This document shows, piece after piece, positions 13,601 through 17,125 of a DNA stretch of 17,125 nucleotides. Position numbers and translations under genes: made by a program. Source of the stretch: CAZSMC01 sp964607755 (GTDB taxonomy: Bacteria; Zhuqueibacterota; Zhuqueibacteria; Residuimicrobiales; Krinioviventaceae); contig CAZSMC010000083.1 in the NCBI GenBank assembly GCA_964607755.1, positions 1-17,125 of the forward strand. The letters are read 5' to 3'. Every line of letters begins with the position of its first letter. Position 1 is the first letter of the stretch. Under the pieces are notes generated by a model. The model saw only the letters and a list, made by a program, of their open reading frames with translations. It was not told the DNA's origin and did no database searches.

Positions 13601-15622
13601 ACATGTGTCATTTCTCTGTTTCTGGCCTGCGCCGTATTCGCCGGTGAAAACATCATTCCACTTGACGGACAGTGGCAATTCAAAACAGATCCGAACGATA
13701 TCGGCATAAAAGAAACTCAAAGTTTTTTGAATGTTGAAACCGGCTGGCAAAATGTGCAGGTTCCGCACACCTGGCAGGTTGATCCCGGTCTTGAAAATTA
13801 TTACGGCATCGCCTGGTACAAGCGTTCGGTCACACTCCCGCAAACGATTGTCGGCAAAACGCTGCAGCTTGAGTTTGATGCAATTTACCGGGACGCGATT
13901 GTTTTTGTGAATGGTCTTAAAGTCGGCCGACATTTCGGTAGCGGCTGGACGCCTTTTGCTTTCACTCTTAAAAACAGTGCCACGGAAGAACTGGTCATTG
14001 CCGTTCGTGTAGACAACCGTTTTTCCAAGCGGGCGTTACCTTACGATCACTCTTTTGACTGGGCAGCCGACGGCGGTATCATTCGCAGTGCGCGCTTGCG
14101 AGCGCTCCCTTCCCCCGCTGTTAACGATCTCTATGTAACTGCCGTATTATCAGATGAAATGGACAGCGCGACAGTAAACGCAATTGTTAGATTAGTGAAA
14201 AATAGCAAAGATTTCGATGTAACTGCCTCGATTTTCGATCCGTCGCATAACTGTCTTGTTCAGCAGACAAAAACTCCGGATAGTGCATCAGACAGTGTAG
14301 ATTTTCAGTTCAAGATCAAATCACCCGTGCTTTGGCATTTTGACAAGCCAAAGCTTTATACAATGCAGGTCGGTCTTTATAAAAATGGTGAACGCGTTCA
14401 TTCAAAAACAACACAGTTCGGTGTTCGTTCTGTAAAAGTCGAGGACGGCTATTACTGGCTCAACGGCGAGCCGATGCGGCTGATGGGCGTTGAATGGATG
14501 CCCGGCAGCGATCCGCGTTACGGCATGGCGCAAAGCCCCGAGGACATGCGCCAGGTGCTCCGCGATATGAAAAAGCTCAACTGTGTGATCACGCGATTTC
14601 ACTGGCAGCAAGACAAAAGCGTGTTTGATTTTTGCGATGAACACGGCATGCTGGTGCAGGAAGAAATACCCACCTGGGGCGGACAAACCAAACTGGAGGA
14701 TGTCGGTGATATCCAGGCCATGCAGATGAACGAAATGATCCGCGCGCATTACAATCATCCTTCAATTTACGCCTGGGGATTGTGCAATGAAATCAGCGGC
14801 CATGGACCGGCCGGACACACTTTTGTCAAAAACGGTATCGGCATTGCTCGACGGCTCGACCCAACCCGGCTGCTCACCTATGCGTCCAATCATCTGCAAG
14901 AAAATCCTGAACGCGACGCGTCACAATTTGTCGATTTTATCGAATGGAACGATTATTACGAATCCTGGTTTGGCGGTGATCTCGACGACTTGAACCAAAA
15001 CCTGCAGGCCATCCGGGATGCCTATCCGAACAAATCATTGGTGATCTCCGAATACGGGTTGTGCGAGTGCTCGCCCAATAATCCGGTTGGCGACGAGCGC
15101 CGCATCGAAATTCTCAAAACGCATACTGACCAGTTCCGCCAGTTCGACAATATTGCCGGCGCTATCTTTTTCGATTATAACGATTACCGCACCCACATCG
15201 GCGACAAGGGCGAGAGCGAATATCAACAGCGCGTTCACGGAGTGGTCGATCTTCTGGGGCGTCGTAAACCATCCTGGGATGTGCTGCGCCGGGAAATGTC
15301 GCCGGTAAAATCCATTGATTTGAACGACTATGCCCGGACGGATTCACTATCTCTGATAAACGCAACTATCCGCACGCGTTCGCTAAAAAATGACATGCCT
15401 GCATACACGCTTTCTGCCTATGATCTTGTGTGGACAGCCTGTAATACAGACAATCAGCCCATGCAAGGCGGAACAATTACATTGCCCGATCTGCCTCCGG
15501 GATCGAGTCACTCGCTACAACTCGAGTGGCCGACTTTTGAAAACGTGCACAAAATTCAGGTGGAAATGTACCGTCCTGCCGGTTATTCGGTGATCTCACA
15601 CGAATGGATAAAACCGGAATAA
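13595..15622 (+). CDS. Secreted glycoside hydrolase family 2 (beta-galactosidase/glucuronidase-like)
   Basis: Retaining exo-glycosidase, 675 aa. ATG 13595 has TTGGAGG seven bases upstream. Residues 1-16 (MKTCVISLFLACAVFA) are a signal peptide, so it works outside the cytoplasm. The order is standard for GH2: sugar-binding jelly roll (PLDGQWQFKTDPN, WQNVQVPHTWQVD, NYYGIAWYKRS, FDAIYRDAIVFVNG), an immunoglobulin-like domain, and a TIM barrel (YYWLNGEPMRLMGVEWMPG, FHWQQDKSVFDFCDEHGMLV). The acid/base is Glu399 in WGLCNEISG and the nucleophile Glu486 in VISEYG. A short beta domain closes the protein. Both catalytic residues are present, so activity is likely; beta-galactosidase, beta-mannosidase and beta-glucuronidase cannot be separated by eye. 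It lies in a row with the sugar permease and the Sde182 gene. Confidence 0.94.
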   Translation: MKTCVISLFLACAVFAGENIIPLDGQWQFKTDPNDIGIKETQSFLNVETGWQNVQVPHTWQVDPGLENYYGIAWYKRSVTLPQTIVGKTLQLEFDAIYRDAIVFVNGLKVGRHFGSGWTPFAFTLKNSATEELVIAVRVDNRFSKRALPYDHSFDWAADGGIIRSARLRALPSPAVNDLYVTAVLSDEMDSATVNAIVRLVKNSKDFDVTASIFDPSHNCLVQQTKTPDSASDSVDFQFKIKSPVLWHFDKPKLYTMQVGLYKNGERVHSKTTQFGVRSVKVEDGYYWLNGEPMRLMGVEWMPGSDPRYGMAQSPEDMRQVLRDMKKLNCVITRFHWQQDKSVFDFCDEHGMLVQEEIPTWGGQTKLEDVGDIQAMQMNEMIRAHYNHPSIYAWGLCNEISGHGPAGHTFVKNGIGIARRLDPTRLLTYASNHLQENPERDASQFVDFIEWNDYYESWFGGDLDDLNQNLQAIRDAYPNKSLVISEYGLCECSPNNPVGDERRIEILKTHTDQFRQFDNIAGAIFFDYNDYRTHIGDKGESEYQQRVHGVVDLLGRRKPSWDVLRREMSPVKSIDLNDYARTDSLSLINATIRTRSLKNDMPAYTLSAYDLVWTACNTDNQPMQGGTITLPDLPPGSSHSLQLEWPTFENVHKIQVEMYRPAGYSVISHEWIKPE

Positions 15623-15688
15623 AAAATGTTCTTTTCTCTTGCATTCCTGACAATAATTTATTCAATTTTCAACATAAAGGAAAAAATC

Positions 15689-17080
15689 ATGCGATCGATC
15701 AAATTTTTTCTCATGATGTTTTTTATTTCACTTGCATTAAACGCCGCTGAAAAACCACGCGTCATCGTATTGACCGACATTTCCAACGAACCGGATGATG
15801 AAGAATCCATGGTCCGGTTCCTGGTGTATTCGAACGAATACGATGTGGAGGGTCTCATTGCCACTACCTCGGTGTGGCTGCCAGACACGGTTCGCGTGGA
15901 TTTGATCAGGCGGCAAATCGACGCGTATGCGCAAGTGCGCGATAATCTTCTCGTTCACAAAACAGATTTTCCCGGAGCAAAAGACCTTCACGCTGTCACC
16001 AAAGTTGGCCAACCAACATTTGGCATGGCAGCAGTGGGATATGGCAAGAGTTCGGCGGGATCTCAACACATTATAGATGTCGTGGACCAACATGACAATC
16101 GCCCGGTTTGGATATCGGTCTGGGGCGGTGTTAACACACTGGCACAGGCACTGTGGGATGTAAAGTACACCCGGTCGCCAGAGGAGTTGGCAAAGTTCGT
16201 TAGCAAGTTGCGCGTGTACACCATCTCTGACCAGGATGATGCCGGCCGGTGGCTGCGCATCACATTTCCGAACCTGTTTTACATTATCAGTCCGAGCAGT
16301 GTGCACTGGCGTGAATATTACAAAAGCACCTGGAGCGGTATATCCGGCGACCGGCATTATCAGAACGGACCAATGCATTATTTCGAACTGGTAGATAATC
16401 CCTGGCTGGTTGAAAACATCATTGAAAATCACGGTCCGCTTGGCGCGCGTTATCCTAAACTGGAATACATCATGGAAGGCGATACGCCGTCGTTTCTCAA
16501 TCTCATCAACAACGGGCTTGGCAGTCACATCGCCCCGTCCTACGGCGGCTGGGGCGGACGTTATGAACTCTATCAAAGCTATGCGGAAACGCGGCCTATT
16601 TACACAAACGCCCGGGATACGTTCATCGCGCAAAATGGTTTGCCGTACACTACAGCCCAGGCAACCATTTGGAGATGGCGGCAAGCGTATCAGCACGATT
16701 TTGCCGCGCGCATGGACTGGTGTGTGGCTGAACGATATGAGGATGCCAACCATAATCCGGTCGCCGTACTCAATAAAAATGAAGGCAAGAATATCGTTCA
16801 CATTTCTGCGCAGCCAGGCGAATTGGTTCAACTCAGTGCACGCGGATCCCACGATCCGGATGGAGATGATATTGAGTTGACATGGTTCACCTATCCGGAA
16901 GCAGGCTCTTACAGCGGGGTGGTGGACTTGTCTAAACAAAGCGGACCGGTGACGTCTTTTACTGCGCCTCAACCTGATGAAAAAGATAAAGTAACCGTTC
17001 ACGTTATTCTTCAGATCAACGATGATGGCAAACCAAACCTGTTTAGTTACCGACGCGCCATTGTCACTATCGAACCATAG
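15689..17080 (+). CDS. Secreted Sde182/DUF1593 nucleoside-hydrolase-like protein
   Basis: ATG 15689 follows AAAGG; a longer frame from 15626 adds 21 residues before the signal peptide and is less likely. Residues 1-19 or so (MRSIKFFLMMFFISLALNA) form a signal peptide. The main domain begins PRVIVLTDISNEPDDEESMV, the acidic metal loop that resembles nucleoside hydrolases, and continues with SNEYDVEGLIATTSVW, WGGVNTLAQALWD, YTISDQDDAGRWLR, FPNLFYIISPS and YGGWGGRYELY. The C-terminal 100 residues (HNPVAVLN, LVQLSARGSHDPDGDD, LTWFTYPEAGSY, SFTAP) are the Ig-like domain that ends these proteins. The type member from Saccharophagus binds cellulose, so a role at plant polysaccharide is plausible; no reaction is known to me. 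Length 463 aa is normal. It starts 66 nt after GH2. Confidence 0.92.
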   Translation: MRSIKFFLMMFFISLALNAAEKPRVIVLTDISNEPDDEESMVRFLVYSNEYDVEGLIATTSVWLPDTVRVDLIRRQIDAYAQVRDNLLVHKTDFPGAKDLHAVTKVGQPTFGMAAVGYGKSSAGSQHIIDVVDQHDNRPVWISVWGGVNTLAQALWDVKYTRSPEELAKFVSKLRVYTISDQDDAGRWLRITFPNLFYIISPSSVHWREYYKSTWSGISGDRHYQNGPMHYFELVDNPWLVENIIENHGPLGARYPKLEYIMEGDTPSFLNLINNGLGSHIAPSYGGWGGRYELYQSYAETRPIYTNARDTFIAQNGLPYTTAQATIWRWRQAYQHDFAARMDWCVAERYEDANHNPVAVLNKNEGKNIVHISAQPGELVQLSARGSHDPDGDDIELTWFTYPEAGSYSGVVDLSKQSGPVTSFTAPQPDEKDKVTVHVILQINDDGKPNLFSYRRAIVTIEP

Positions 17081-17125
17081 TTAATAACGTATTGTATCAA
17101 AACAAGTTATGCTTATTTAAACCAG

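Noticed and set aside
13416..13604. Second copy of a start region with GGAGG and ATGAAG before GH2
   Set aside because: It is the 55-nt overlap duplicated around a gap, not a separate gene or duplicated promoter.
15737..17002. Long antisense open frame of 421 codons
   Set aside because: It is fully opposite the Sde182/DUF1593 gene, which has clear family motifs and a signal peptide; the antisense product has no recognisable features.

Overview
The window looks like part of a metagenome-derived scaffold from a fermentative or polysaccharide-degrading bacterium of the FCB superphylum (Bacteroidota, Ignavibacteria, Calditrichota or KSB1-like; I cannot place it more exactly). The grounds are a C-terminal sorting-type tail on a GH10 remnant, PEGA/formylglycine-generating-enzyme (FGE) fold proteins, an LPP20-NTF2 protein, a Sde182/DUF1593 protein and a GxxExxY gene. 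All genes are on the + strand. Three 100-N runs mark scaffold gaps. Two of them are flanked by the same 55-mer on both sides, which looks like a k=55 assembly-graph overlap and not real missing sequence.

Left region (1-3075) is a decayed carbohydrate gene block: a sulfatase that enters from outside the window and loses its C-terminus, an unrecognised cysteine-rich protein, and a GH10 (xylanase-like) remnant whose catalytic barrel is deleted so that its N-terminal module joins a secretion-sorting tail out of frame. Positions 3254-5706 hold a conserved hypothetical protein, a zinc-dependent medium-chain dehydrogenase and deoxyribose-phosphate aldolase (deoC), all intact.

Middle region (5707-10176) is the most unusual part. 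Two paralogous secreted FGE-fold proteins sit on either side of an IS200/RAYT-type HUH transposase gene. That gene lies in the central unit of a five-unit array built from three different 20-nt palindromes (A, B, C) always in the order A-(A)-B-C. The first FGE paralog has lost its C-terminal tip where a palindromic repeat begins. The second keeps a C-terminus that resembles the variable region of diversity-generating retroelement targets. Downstream come an intact copy of the palindromic repeat, a GxxExxY gene bounded by 28-nt imperfect inverted repeats, and a 44-bp tandem array running up to the ribosome binding site of the next gene.

Right region (10177-17080) holds a secreted LPP20-like/NTF2-like protein, a sugar-porter MFS permease whose start overlaps it by four bases, a secreted GH2 glycosidase and a secreted Sde182/DUF1593 nucleoside-hydrolase-like protein. 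The last three form a plausible operon for extracytoplasmic glycan breakdown and sugar uptake. With the sulfatase and GH10 remnants they suggest hemicellulose or sulfated glycan use (inference). No tRNA, rRNA or CRISPR was recognised.
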